Source: Bradyrhizobium oligotrophicum S58
GTDB lineage: Bacteria; Pseudomonadota; Alphaproteobacteria; Rhizobiales; Xanthobacteraceae
Length of the DNA: 64,000 nucleotides
Direction of reading: 5' to 3'
NCBI RefSeq assembly: GCF_000344805.1
Contig: NC_020453.1
Location: 7,606,001-7,670,000 of the forward strand
The position numbers and the translations under genes were made by a program. This document shows, in pieces, positions 23,201 to 30,576 of the stretch. Under the pieces are notes generated by a model that saw nothing but the letters and a program-made list of their open reading frames with translations, had not been told where the DNA came from and made no database searches. Every line of letters starts with the position of its first letter. The first letter of the stretch is position 1.

Positions 23201-23956
23201 TCGGGCGCGCAGGACGCCGATCAAGGCGTCAGAGTCGGTCGGCGCCTCCTGCCCCGTCTCGTCCTCCAGCAGCAGCACCGGCTTGGGCGCGGCCGCAGCT
23301 TGGCCGGCGGGACGCCAGGCCTGGTGGCCATGGCAGGACAGATGCAAAGCCTGCATCGCCGGCAGCTCGGTCAGGCGTGCAATGAGCTCGTCGGCATTGC
23401 CGCTCTCCTCGACCAGCAGATCGAGATCCGTGGTCCCGACGGCCGCCATGATCGCGCTCTCCTCGGCCTCGTAGTCGAGCTCGATCGCGCCGCGCGGAGA
23501 CGCCGCCATGAACACCAGACCCAGCCGATAGGGATCGAGCGCAGGCGCGGGCCGCGGGAGGCCAAGCCGACGGACCGGGCTGAAGCCGAGCCGGACGTCC
23601 TGGGCCAGAAAGCCGTCGTGATCGGCAAGCAACTCCCACGGCGCGCGGAGCACCGCGAGCTGCGCTGGCGATGGTCGCCGCGCCGGCGTGGCAATTTCGA
23701 ATTGCAGCGCGCGTCCCAGCGCCTGGTTGATCAATCCCGCCAGATCGCCGCCGTCGCCGTCGAGAAAGCCGTACAACTCGCGCCCCAGCGTCAGCAGATC
23801 CGCAGCCGGATCGCCGCGACCAAGAAGCTCGCCATAGCGCGACGCGAAAGCCTCGAGTTGGCCTGTCGTCTCCGCGTCCAGCAGGCGGCGTTGCCCAATG
23901 CGTCGATCGCCGCAGACCAGCTCGAATCCGTCTTCGGCCAGGTCAATGCCGATCAT
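20222..23956 (-). CDS. CHAT protease-STAND ATPase-TPR signalling protein (1244 aa)
   Basis: A large cytoplasmic protein with three parts. Residues about 1-385 form a CHAT (caspase HetF associated with TPRs) protease domain with His209 in LHLSCHGH and Cys262 in FLSACLTA. Residues about 405-680 form a STAND/NACHT-type NTPase with a Walker A motif HGMGRLGKSS (Lys441), a Walker B motif LLLVIDDLE (Asp528, Asp529) and a sensor-like LIITSRF. From about 860 to the end it is helical with at least five TPR-like 40-residue repeats. The ATG at 23956 was chosen because GAGGG stands five bases upstream; a TTG at 24031 would add 25 residues. The architecture matches sensors that oligomerise and switch on a protease. 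The two genes downstream encode a caspase-like protein and a hydrolase. The C-terminal half has visibly lower GC than the first. Confidence 0.87.
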   Translation of the reverse strand: MIGIDLAEDGFELVCGDRRIGQRRLLDAETTGQLEAFASRYGELLGRGDPAADLLTLGRELYGFLDGDGGDLAGLINQALGRALQFEIATPARRPSPAQLAVLRAPWELLADHDGFLAQDVRLGFSPVRRLGLPRPAPALDPYRLGLVFMAASPRGAIELDYEAEESAIMAAVGTTDLDLLVEESGNADELIARLTELPAMQALHLSCHGHQAWRPAGQAAAAPKPVLLLEDETGQEAPTDSDALIGVLRARPPRFVFLSACLTAASNERRDGWHGDKRPEDRPRGDVAVVAQSMAEALVDGGVAAVLGWDGSVRDGAATMFAARLYERLADRKTPAEAVAEARRVLLNAPDTRLRRDWHLARLWLGPQGGDALVGGKTRRTMLPARHGEKEFLIKQRAGTEVASHAMFVGRRRELQTALRALRDGDHAGLLLHGMGRLGKSSLAARIANRARHLRLAVAFEHYGELSLLAAIGEAVRGHREASDAVRIAEQRVRTDRNCFEQELTALLAGPCAQSGNGGAPLLLVIDDLERVLHWDDARQRHLLDPEAVPALRAVLRSFDPGMTESRLIITSRFPFRLDGLEAHLLDLPLPPLSPAAQRKLDLRQRSAALAKGNGATLLRDRETLLARVPEIARGNPGLQDLIGRKLVLSRAVTVVRVERALTEMESWLTHGELPSDPELKTFIKNLAVDDLINLAGEAGRELLRGLTLFKLPIPEQVAQKVAHMVGASLAQLRELGLVDTHEDFVDQCLSGYSANPLAAARVDPLSEREQKQVARQTVRELFTMRNTSSANMDWPAMLFEEFARLGLLAEDSEIVAASGPVAVFASKARSAKQADALGRDAIRLLDTQNRFVPLALLRAAAEAAATFGDGQVADKLIARGVEELERQQATGADIDKKEAALLLRAHAERLMIRGEQDKPLLFLTDQVLPMLESLGDLQTQAFAKGNISEILVRRGKLDQAQQLLEEQLPIFEKLGDARSRAVTLGRIADILMMRGQVEEALRIRQNEQLPVYEAIADDRSLAVTLGKIAAGLANQGKATEALRIWSDKLLPAFERIGDVRARAVTLGHIADVMVYSGQLNEAFRIRTEEQLPVFERLGDVRARSVSLGKTADILLRLGKLTEARAIREECLNLARELDDPENLSATLWGLAQLDLEEKRTDEAVRRLREAYSLISDLGIAAGIAMVGRTFGQVLAATGDATEASNVLRCSAAKYRELGWEDLAIETEELIKQLGLAQPSSPP

Positions 23957-24163
23957 CTTCGCCCTCGCATGGGCCGGCTGCACCCCGACCCGCCGGAATC
24001 CATCTTGCGGCGAAACGAGGTCCTGCCGCAACCTCCCGAAGGAAGTCGAATTTTCCGACGAAATGTGAGCCAGTTCATAAATCGCACAAGAGCCGGCCGT
24101 CGCAGGTCGTGATCGCAGCCGGGCTTCGGCTACGACAAGACCGGCCCCGTCCTATGAAGAGGT

Positions 24164-24826
24164 CTAGGACTGATGCCGTTTGGTGATCGCCACCCGTGTC
24201 GCTTGGCTGTACAGTCCCGACATCTGGTCGAGCTGCGCGGTGGTCGCGGTGCAGCTGTCGATCCAGCCAGGCATCGCTTCGAACATCGGCGGCAGCGTCG
24301 CGGCACGCAAGGCCGCATAGTCCTCGGTCACGGCCCTGCCCCTGGCCGTGGCGCGGTAGCGCGTCTCCTTGCGCGACGAGCGGCCTTCGGTCTCGATCAG
24401 TCCAGCGCGGACGAGCTTGCGCGTGGCATATTGCAGATTCGGAACGTCGACACGGTTGAGCAATTGCCCAACCTCGGCGAGCCGCTTCGGCTCGTCGCCC
24501 ATGCGCACGACGTTGAGGACCGCGACGTCGTCGCCGGTCAGCGGCACCTCGCAGACGGCCGCGAGACACGACGCCTTCCAGCGATAATAGGACTGCGCCA
24601 GCCGCTCCAGCGCGAACTCGAAATCCGAAAGCCGCCGCTCGGCGTCGCTGCGGGCGAGATGCCAGGAGCCCTTCCCATCGCCATTGCCAGCGTCGAGGCG
24701 GGCCTTCTCGGCCTGTAACCCCGTCTTGCCGCTTGCGGATTTCGCCTTCACCGCCACGGTCTTGCGTTTCGCCGCGGCGCTCGTCGTCCGTTTCAAATTC
24801 CCGTCTCCCGATGCCGCTCCGCACAA
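24164..24826 (-). CDS. Winged-helix (MarR-like) transcriptional regulator
   Basis: About 210-220 residues. After a basic, low-complexity N-terminus the protein has a helical region (SDFEFALERLAQSYYRWK) and a winged-helix fold. The recognition part reads VPNLQYATRKLVRAGLIETEG, followed by a wing with RSSRKETRYRATARG. This is typical of MarR-type regulators. The start is uncertain: no ATG is suitable, and candidates are TTG at 24826 or TTG at 24796 (preceded by GGAG at eight bases). It is divergent from the dienelactone hydrolase fusion gene, whose control region holds a 17-base palindrome, and it lies about 200 bases upstream of the CHAT gene on the same strand. It could control either. Confidence 0.7.
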   Translation of the reverse strand: MCGAASGDGNLKRTTSAAAKRKTVAVKAKSASGKTGLQAEKARLDAGNGDGKGSWHLARSDAERRLSDFEFALERLAQSYYRWKASCLAAVCEVPLTGDDVAVLNVVRMGDEPKRLAEVGQLLNRVDVPNLQYATRKLVRAGLIETEGRSSRKETRYRATARGRAVTEDYAALRAATLPPMFEAMPGWIDSCTATTAQLDQMSGLYSQATRVAITKRHQS

Positions 24827-24827
24827 T

Positions 24828-24844
24828 GCATGTGCAGCGCATGC
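24828..24844. promoter_or_regulatory. Near-perfect 17-base palindrome, candidate operator
   Basis: Arms GCATGTGC and GCGCATGC around a central A, with one mismatch between the arms. It sits at the very start of the winged-helix gene and about 110 bases before the divergent hydrolase gene, a standard place for autoregulation by a MarR-type protein. The assignment is inference from symmetry and position. Confidence 0.4.
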
Positions 24845-24857
24845 TCAATCTCTGCTG

Positions 24858-24879
24858 TTTACATCCGACATTTTTACAT
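24858..24879. promoter_or_regulatory. AT-rich direct repeat TTTACAT in the divergent promoter region
   Basis: Two copies of TTTACAT at 24858-24864 and 24873-24879, 15 bases apart, inside an unusually AT-rich stretch (24850-24900) between the winged-helix gene and the dienelactone hydrolase gene. They may be promoter elements or binding sites. No clear sigma70 pair can be fixed by eye. Confidence 0.35.
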
Positions 24880-24955
24880 TAAAAATTCAATGAAGAAAAC
24901 ACATCAGGTGCGGCGTCATTGTGGGCACCGGCGCCGACGAACGGGGAGCATGACG

Positions 24956-26200
24956 ATGGCTGGCAAGAGCGCTGGACAGTGGATCGAGATCGCCGCCGCC
25001 GACGGCGGCACGTTCAAGGGCTATCTGGCGGTGCCCGCGTCAGGCTCCGGTCCCGGCATCGTGCTCCTGCAGGAGATCTTCGGCGTCAACGCCTCGATGC
25101 GCGCGGTGGCCGACTACTATGCCGAGGAAGGCTATGTGGTACTGGCGCCCGACCTGTTCTGGCGCTTCGAGCCGGGCATCGAGCTCGGCTATGGCGAGGC
25201 CGATTTCGGCAAGGCATTCGGCTACTACCAGCGCTTCGACGTCAATCTCGCCATCAAGGACACGGCGGATGCGCTGAAGGTGCTGCGCGCGCGCCCCGAA
25301 TGCAAGGGCAAGGTCGGCGCGCTCGGCTTCTGCCTCGGCGGCAAGCTCGCTTATCTCACCGCGGCCCGCACCGACGTCGATTGCGCCGTCGCGTATTACG
25401 GCGTCGGCATCGAGGCCGATATCGGCGAGGCCAAGAACATCAAGGGTCCGATCGTCTTCCACTTCGCCGAGCTCGACAAGTTCGCGCCGGCCGAGGCGCG
25501 CGAGGCGGTCAAGGCCGGCTTCGCCGGCCGCGATGACGCCGAGTTCTATCTCTATCCCGGCTGCGATCACGCCTTTGCCGCGCCGGAGCGCGCCAGCTTC
25601 GACAAGCCGGCGACCCTGATGGCGCATTCGCGCTCGATCGCGCTATTCCGCAAGGTACTTGGCCCGCATTACGACCTGTCGTCGCTGTGGGACCGCCACA
25701 CCGAGCTCGAATTCGCCACCCGCTCGGCGGAAGCGACGATGGGCACGATGGTCGCCGAGCCCTATGTCAACCACATTCCGACCATGACCGGCGGCGTCGG
25801 CTACAAGGACCTGCTGCGCTTCTACGCCAATCATTTCATCCCGAAGACGCCCGCCGATACCAAGCTGGTGCCGATCTCGCGCACGATCGGCGCCGACCGC
25901 GTCGTCGACGAGATGCTGTTCTGCTTCACCCACGACATCGAGATCGACTGGATGCTGCCGGGCATCCCGCCGACCGGCAAATATGTCGAGATCCCCCTGG
26001 TCGCGATCGTGCGCTTCCGCGGCGACAAGCTTTACAACGAGCACATCTATTGGGACCAGGCCTCGGTGCTGGTCCAGATCGGCCTGCTCGATCCGGCCAA
26101 ATTCCCCGTCGCGGGCGTCGAGACCGCCAAGAAGCTGGTCGACGAAGCGTTGCCTTCGAACACGCTGATGAAGCGCTGGGCCGAGAGCGCGCCGAACTGA
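24956..26200 (+). CDS. Dienelactone hydrolase fused to a C-terminal NTF2/SnoaL-like domain
   Basis: A 414-residue two-domain protein. Residues about 1-230 form a dienelactone-hydrolase-type alpha/beta hydrolase with LLQEIFGVN, the nucleophile Cys in ALGFCLGGK, an Asp in AELDKFAP and the His in PGCDHAFA. Residues about 245-410 form a second, compact alpha+beta domain with NHIPTMTGGVGYKDLLRFYANHFIP and HDIEIDWMLPGIPPTG, typical of the SnoaL/NTF2-like fold. The start at 24956 is favoured because GGGGAG lies seven bases upstream; the ATG at 24950 is too close to it. DLH enzymes open lactone rings in aromatic degradation. The role of the second domain is unknown. It is divergent from a winged-helix regulator that probably controls it. 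Confidence 0.85.
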   Translation: MAGKSAGQWIEIAAADGGTFKGYLAVPASGSGPGIVLLQEIFGVNASMRAVADYYAEEGYVVLAPDLFWRFEPGIELGYGEADFGKAFGYYQRFDVNLAIKDTADALKVLRARPECKGKVGALGFCLGGKLAYLTAARTDVDCAVAYYGVGIEADIGEAKNIKGPIVFHFAELDKFAPAEAREAVKAGFAGRDDAEFYLYPGCDHAFAAPERASFDKPATLMAHSRSIALFRKVLGPHYDLSSLWDRHTELEFATRSAEATMGTMVAEPYVNHIPTMTGGVGYKDLLRFYANHFIPKTPADTKLVPISRTIGADRVVDEMLFCFTHDIEIDWMLPGIPPTGKYVEIPLVAIVRFRGDKLYNEHIYWDQASVLVQIGLLDPAKFPVAGVETAKKLVDEALPSNTLMKRWAESAPN

Positions 26201-26256
26201 TCACCCATTCCGACGGCGTCGGCAGGGCGCCCATCCTCATCCGGAGTTGCATCACC

Positions 26257-27798
26257 ATGCGTGACCATCAGATCTCTCGCCGTACGATGTTGCAGCTCGC
26301 GGGCGCGGCTGCTCTGCCTCTCGCCGCGGGGCTTCCGCTGCAGTCGGCACGCGCCGCCGCGGGCACGCTGACGATCGCCTACAACGTCAACCTGCCGTCG
26401 TTCGATCCGACCGTCGGCGTGTCGGCGGTGAACCCGACGATCCAGTCGATCTACCAGGCGATCTTCGATCCCTATATCGGCCAGGCCGCCGATCTCTCGT
26501 TCAAGCCGGGCCTGCTGACGAAGTGGGGCTGGAACGAGGACCGCACCAAGGTCACGATGGAGCTGCGCTTCGACGCGACCTGGCACGACGGCTCCAAGGT
26601 GACGCCGGAGGACGTGGTGTGGTCGCTGACCCGCGCCGCCGATCCCAAGGGCGGCAATCCGATCCAGTTCGTGTGGGCGAAGATCAACAACTACAAGATC
26701 GACGGCCAGACCATCACCGCTGATGTCGTCGAGTTCGAGCCGGTGCTGTTCAAATGGATGGCGTTCCTGACCGGCTACCTCCTGCCGAAGGCCTACTATG
26801 AGAAAGTCGGCGCGGAAGGGTTCGAGAAGGCGCCGATCGGCTCGGGCCCGTACAAGGTCGATGCGTTCGAGCGCAACGCCTTCCTGCGGCTGAAGGCGCA
26901 TCCCGGCTATTGGGGACCGAAACCGGCATTCGAGACCGTGGTGTTCAAGTTCGTCACCGATCCGACCAGCCGCGTCGCCGAGATCGAGTCGGGCGGCTCC
27001 GACATCACCTTCGAGATTCCCTATGAAGAATTCGACCGCCTCAAGGGCAAGCCTACTCTCGCCGGCCTGACCCAGCCGATCTCCGACATCGGCATGATCT
27101 TCCTCACCGACATCGATCCGATGCTCGACCGCAACGTCAGGCTCGCCGCCAATCACGCCATCGACAAGAAGGCGATCGTCGAGAAGCTGCTGCGCGGCTA
27201 TGGCGTGCCGATCGACACCTTGGAGGCGCCGGGCTACGCGGCCTTCGATCCCTCGATCAAGACAGCCTATGATCCGGAGCTCGCCAAGAGCCTGCTTGCC
27301 AAGAGCGGCTACTCGACGACGAAGCCGGTCAAGTTCACGATCCAGACCACGCGCGGCTTCAAGCCCAAGGACTACGAGATGGTGCAGGCCATCGCCGGCA
27401 TGTGGCGCAAGGTCGGCATCGAAGCGAACATCGAGGTCTATGAGATCGCCCAGCATTTCGAGCTTCGCGCGCGCCACGCGCTGGCGCCGGCCGCGTTCTA
27501 TAATTGGGGCAACGCGATCGGCGATCCCACCACCTCCACCGGCTTCGCCATGTTCGGTCCGTCGCCGCACTCGGCCTGGAAGGGCAAGGACCTGATCGAA
27601 CGCATCGGGCCGTTGTGGGGCGAGAAGGACGAAGCCAAGCGCATCGCTGGCTGGAAGGCGGTCGACAAATACATCGCCGAAGAGGGCGAGGTGATCCCGC
27701 TGCTGCAATATGTCCAGCCGATCATCCACAAGAAGGGACTGAAAGTTGTCGCGCAGGCCAACGGCATGATCCTGCCGCAGCTCGTCACGCAAGGCTGA
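26257..27798 (+). CDS. Peptide-type ABC transporter substrate-binding protein
   Basis: A 513-residue periplasmic binding protein of the DppA/OppA family (SBP_bac_5). The N-terminus reads SRRTMLQLAGAAALPL, a twin-arginine-type signal peptide cleaved near ARAAAG. Family motifs are visible: LTKWGWNEDRTKVTMELR, DATWHDGSKVTPEDVVWSL and APIGSGPYKV. The start is the ATG at 26257, with GGAG 11 bases upstream; a longer open frame extends upstream only as an overlap of the previous gene. It is the first gene of a five-gene importer operon with an SDR at the end. The ligand may be a peptide or another small organic molecule. Confidence 0.9.
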   Translation: MRDHQISRRTMLQLAGAAALPLAAGLPLQSARAAAGTLTIAYNVNLPSFDPTVGVSAVNPTIQSIYQAIFDPYIGQAADLSFKPGLLTKWGWNEDRTKVTMELRFDATWHDGSKVTPEDVVWSLTRAADPKGGNPIQFVWAKINNYKIDGQTITADVVEFEPVLFKWMAFLTGYLLPKAYYEKVGAEGFEKAPIGSGPYKVDAFERNAFLRLKAHPGYWGPKPAFETVVFKFVTDPTSRVAEIESGGSDITFEIPYEEFDRLKGKPTLAGLTQPISDIGMIFLTDIDPMLDRNVRLAANHAIDKKAIVEKLLRGYGVPIDTLEAPGYAAFDPSIKTAYDPELAKSLLAKSGYSTTKPVKFTIQTTRGFKPKDYEMVQAIAGMWRKVGIEANIEVYEIAQHFELRARHALAPAAFYNWGNAIGDPTTSTGFAMFGPSPHSAWKGKDLIERIGPLWGEKDEAKRIAGWKAVDKYIAEEGEVIPLLQYVQPIIHKKGLKVVAQANGMILPQLVTQG

Positions 27799-27813
27799 GA
27801 CGGAGCACGGGCG

Positions 27814-28821
27814 ATGCGCTGGAGCGCCATTCTCAAGCGCCTCGCTCTGATCCCGCCGACCCTGCTCGGCGTCGGCGCCATCGTCTTCGTGCTGCTGCGC
27901 GTGGTGCCCGGCGATCCCATCGCGATGATGATCCCGCCTGGCGCCTCGCCTGCTGATATCACCAGGATGCGCGCGCTCTACGGGCTCGACCAGCCGCTGC
28001 TGTCGCAGTTCATCACCTGGCTCGGTCAGGTGGCGACCGGTGATTTCGGCCGCTCGATCAGCCTGCGCCAGCAGGTGTTCGAGCTGGTCGGCACGCGGCT
28101 GCCGGCGACGCTCGAACTCGCGAGCCTCTCGGTCGTGATGGCGCTGCTGATGGGCGGAGCCGTCGCACTGGTCGGCAGCCTCATGCGCGGCACCCGCGCC
28201 GAATGGCTGCTCGACACCGCCAACGGCGTCTTCCTCGCCATTCCGGATTTCCTGTGGGCGCTGATTCTGCTGCTCGGCTTCGGCGTGCTGCTGCCGCTGC
28301 TGCCGATTTCCGGCCGGCTGGATCCGCAGCTCGCGGTCGCCTTCCGTACCCACTTTTATCTCATCGAGAGTCTGCTCACCTTGCGCCTCGATGTCGCCGC
28401 CGATCTGCTGCGCCACATGCTGCTGCCCTCGCTGGCACTGGCGCTGCCTTTCGCCGCGCTGGTCGCTCGTCTCCTCAAGGCGCAACTCGCCGAGGCCGAG
28501 GACCAGGACTACGCGCAGATCGCCCGCACCCGCGGGTTCTCTCGCACCACCATCCTGCAGCGGGAGGTGTTTCCGAATGCGCTGATCCCGACGGTCGCGC
28601 TGTCGGGCGTGCAGGTCACCCTGCTGCTCGGCGGCACCGTGCTGGTCGAGCGCATCTTCTCCTACGAAGGCATCGGCAACATGGCGATCGATGCCGTCAT
28701 CAACCGCGATTTCCCGCTGATCCAGGGGCTGATCCTGACCTTCGCCGTGCTGTTCATCGCCCTCAACCTCGCGGTCGACCTGCTGGTCGCGCTGCTCGAT
28801 CCGAGGCTGCGTCATGGCTGA
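27814..28821 (+). CDS. Peptide-type ABC transporter permease (DppB-like)
   Basis: A 335-residue inner-membrane permease of the DppB/OppB family with six predicted membrane segments. The N-terminus has the typical VLLRVVPGDPIAMM motif and the middle has the family's DYAQIARTRGFSRTTILQREVFPNA coupling loop (EAA motif), which contacts the ATPases. It lies 15 bases after the binding-protein gene and overlaps the next permease gene by eight bases. It forms half of the transmembrane pore of the importer. Confidence 0.9.
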   Translation: MRWSAILKRLALIPPTLLGVGAIVFVLLRVVPGDPIAMMIPPGASPADITRMRALYGLDQPLLSQFITWLGQVATGDFGRSISLRQQVFELVGTRLPATLELASLSVVMALLMGGAVALVGSLMRGTRAEWLLDTANGVFLAIPDFLWALILLLGFGVLLPLLPISGRLDPQLAVAFRTHFYLIESLLTLRLDVAADLLRHMLLPSLALALPFAALVARLLKAQLAEAEDQDYAQIARTRGFSRTTILQREVFPNALIPTVALSGVQVTLLLGGTVLVERIFSYEGIGNMAIDAVINRDFPLIQGLILTFAVLFIALNLAVDLLVALLDPRLRHG

Positions 28822-29704
28822 TCTCGCTCTCTCAGCCCCGATCGCCGCTCCGGCATCACGGTGGCGCAGCGCGCTCGCGCGCGGCGGCGCACGGCTGTGG
28901 ATCGGCGGCGGCATCGTCGCGCTGCTGCTGCTGGTCGCGCTGTTCGCGCCGTTGATCGCGCCGCATGATCCGGCCGAGCAGGACCTGATGTCGGCACAGC
29001 TGCCGCCGGCGTTCATGCAGGGCGGCGAGGCCGCATTTCCACTGGGCACCGACAGCCTCGGCCGCTGCGTGCTGTCGAGGCTGATGTACTCCGCGCGGAC
29101 CGCCGTCATGGTCGCGCTGATTGCATCGCTGCTCGCGGCTATCATCGGCATCGCGCTCGGCCTGATCGCCGGCGCGTTCGGCGGCTGGATCGATCAGTCG
29201 GTGTCGCGGCTGATCGATATCTGGATGGCGTTTCCGCCGGTGCTGCTGTCGATCGTGCTCGCCGCCGTGATCGGCGCCGGCCTCACCTCGGTCATTGCCG
29301 CGATCGTCGTGGTCGACTGGACCCGCTTCGCGCGCATCATCCGCGCCGAAACCCAGGCCCAGCTCGCCCGCGACTACGCCGCTGCCGCGCGCGTGCTCGG
29401 CCTCACCCGCGCGCAGGCGCTGCGGCTCGAGATCCTGCCCAATCTCACCCCGCTGATCGTCACGCTGCTCTCAGTGGAGATGGGCATCGCGATCCTGGTC
29501 GAGGTGATCCTGTCCTTCGTCGGCATTTCCGTCACCGGCGACACCGCGAGCTGGGGCGGCATGATCACCGAGGGGCGGCAGATCGTCTATCAGGCGCCGT
29601 GGATCATGGCGCTGCCGATCGGCGCCGTCATCGTCAGCGTCATCGGCTTCAACCTGTTCGGCGACGGCCTGCGCGCCGCGCTCGACCCGGTGCAGCGCCG
29701 ATGA
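28814..29704 (+). CDS. Peptide-type ABC transporter permease (DppC-like)
   Basis: A 296-residue second permease of the DppC/OppC family. It has an N-terminal cytoplasmic tail, a first membrane segment (about residues 36-55), the family motif HPL-like LGTDSLGRCVLSRLMYSAR and the coupling loop RDYAAAARVLGLTRAQALRLEILPN. It overlaps the genes on both sides (8 bases upstream, 4 bases downstream), so all are translationally coupled. It pairs with the preceding permease to form the pore. Confidence 0.9.
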   Translation: MADLALSAPIAAPASRWRSALARGGARLWIGGGIVALLLLVALFAPLIAPHDPAEQDLMSAQLPPAFMQGGEAAFPLGTDSLGRCVLSRLMYSARTAVMVALIASLLAAIIGIALGLIAGAFGGWIDQSVSRLIDIWMAFPPVLLSIVLAAVIGAGLTSVIAAIVVVDWTRFARIIRAETQAQLARDYAAAARVLGLTRAQALRLEILPNLTPLIVTLLSVEMGIAILVEVILSFVGISVTGDTASWGGMITEGRQIVYQAPWIMALPIGAVIVSVIGFNLFGDGLRAALDPVQRR

Positions 29705-30576
29705 GTGCCGTGCTCACCATCGACAATCTCCACGTCGCGATCGGCGCGGCCGGCGTGCTGCGCGGTGTCAGCCTGCGCGTGGAGGCCGGCGAGGTTCGCG
29801 GTCTCGTCGGCGAGTCCGGCGCCGGCAAATCGATGGTCGGCCGCGCCATCTTCGGCCTGCTGCCGGCCAGGGCCGCGATCACAGCCGGCCGCGTTCAGTT
29901 CGAGGGTCGCGACCTCCTGGGAATGGCGAACAAAGCGCGCCGCGATTTGCTGGGACGTCGCATCGCGCTGATCCCGCAGGATCCGATGACCTCGCTCAAT
30001 CCTGTGAGGCGCATCGGCGCGCAGATCACGGCCGTGCTGCAGCTGCATCTGAAGCTGTCGAAGCGCGCAGCACTGGATCGCGCCGCCGAGCTGCTGACGG
30101 AGGTTGCGATCCGCGATCCCGCTGGTGTGCTCAACCTCTATCCGCACGAGCTGTCCGGCGGCATGCGACAGCGTGTGCTGATCGCGTTGGCCTTCGCCTG
30201 CGATCCGGCGCTGGTCATCGCCGATGAGCCGACCACCGCGCTCGACGTCACCGTGCAGCGCCAGGTGCTGCAGCTGGTCGAGCGGATGCGCCAGCGGCAT
30301 GGCGCGGCGATCCTGTTCGTCACCCACGATCTCGGCGTCGTCGCCAAGATCTGCCGCAGCATGACCGTGCTGCATGCCGGCCGGGTGCTGGAGGACGGGC
30401 CGACCACTGAGGTGCTGGTGAAGCCGCATCATGCCTATACCCGCGCGCTGCTGGCGGCGACGCCGCGCGCCGATCGCCCGGCGGACGCCTTGAAGCCGGT
30501 GCCGCCGGCGCTGATCGAGAGCCTTTGGGCCGAGGCGCATCGGCTCGATCAGCCCGCCGCGGGGAGGCCGGCATGA
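29701..30576 (+). CDS. Peptide-type ABC transporter ATPase (DppD-like)
   Basis: A 291-residue ABC ATPase. Walker [10 protein letters not shown] (about residues 39-47), Q-loop [12 protein letters not shown], signature LSGGMRQR and Walker [12 protein letters not shown] are all present, followed by the H-loop His in FVTHDLGV. The C-terminal oligopeptide-transporter tail is present as [13 protein letters not shown] but ends early. The ATG at 29701 overlaps the stop of the upstream permease (ATGA), which fixes the start. Confidence 0.9.
   Translation: MSAVLTIDNLHVAIGAAGVLRGVSLRVEAGEVRGLVGESGAGKSMVGRAIFGLLPARAAITAGRVQFEGRDLLGMANKARRDLLGRRIALIPQDPMTSLNPVRRIGAQITAVLQLHLKLSKRAALDRAAELLTEVAIRDPAGVLNLYPHELSGGMRQRVLIALAFACDPALVIADEPTTALDVTVQRQVLQLVERMRQRHGAAILFVTHDLGVVAKICRSMTVLHAGRVLEDGPTTEVLVKPHHAYTRALLAATPRADRPADALKPVPPALIESLWAEAHRLDQPAAGRPA

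Noticed and set aside
25687..26256. N-terminal extension of the peptide-binding protein
   Set aside because: It is the out-of-frame shadow of the hydrolase gene; the ATG at 26257 starts a twin-arginine-type signal peptide.
26047..29151. 1034-codon minus-strand frame
   Set aside because: It runs opposite to three well-supported ABC transporter genes and has only Arg/Asp/Gln-rich low-complexity sequence.
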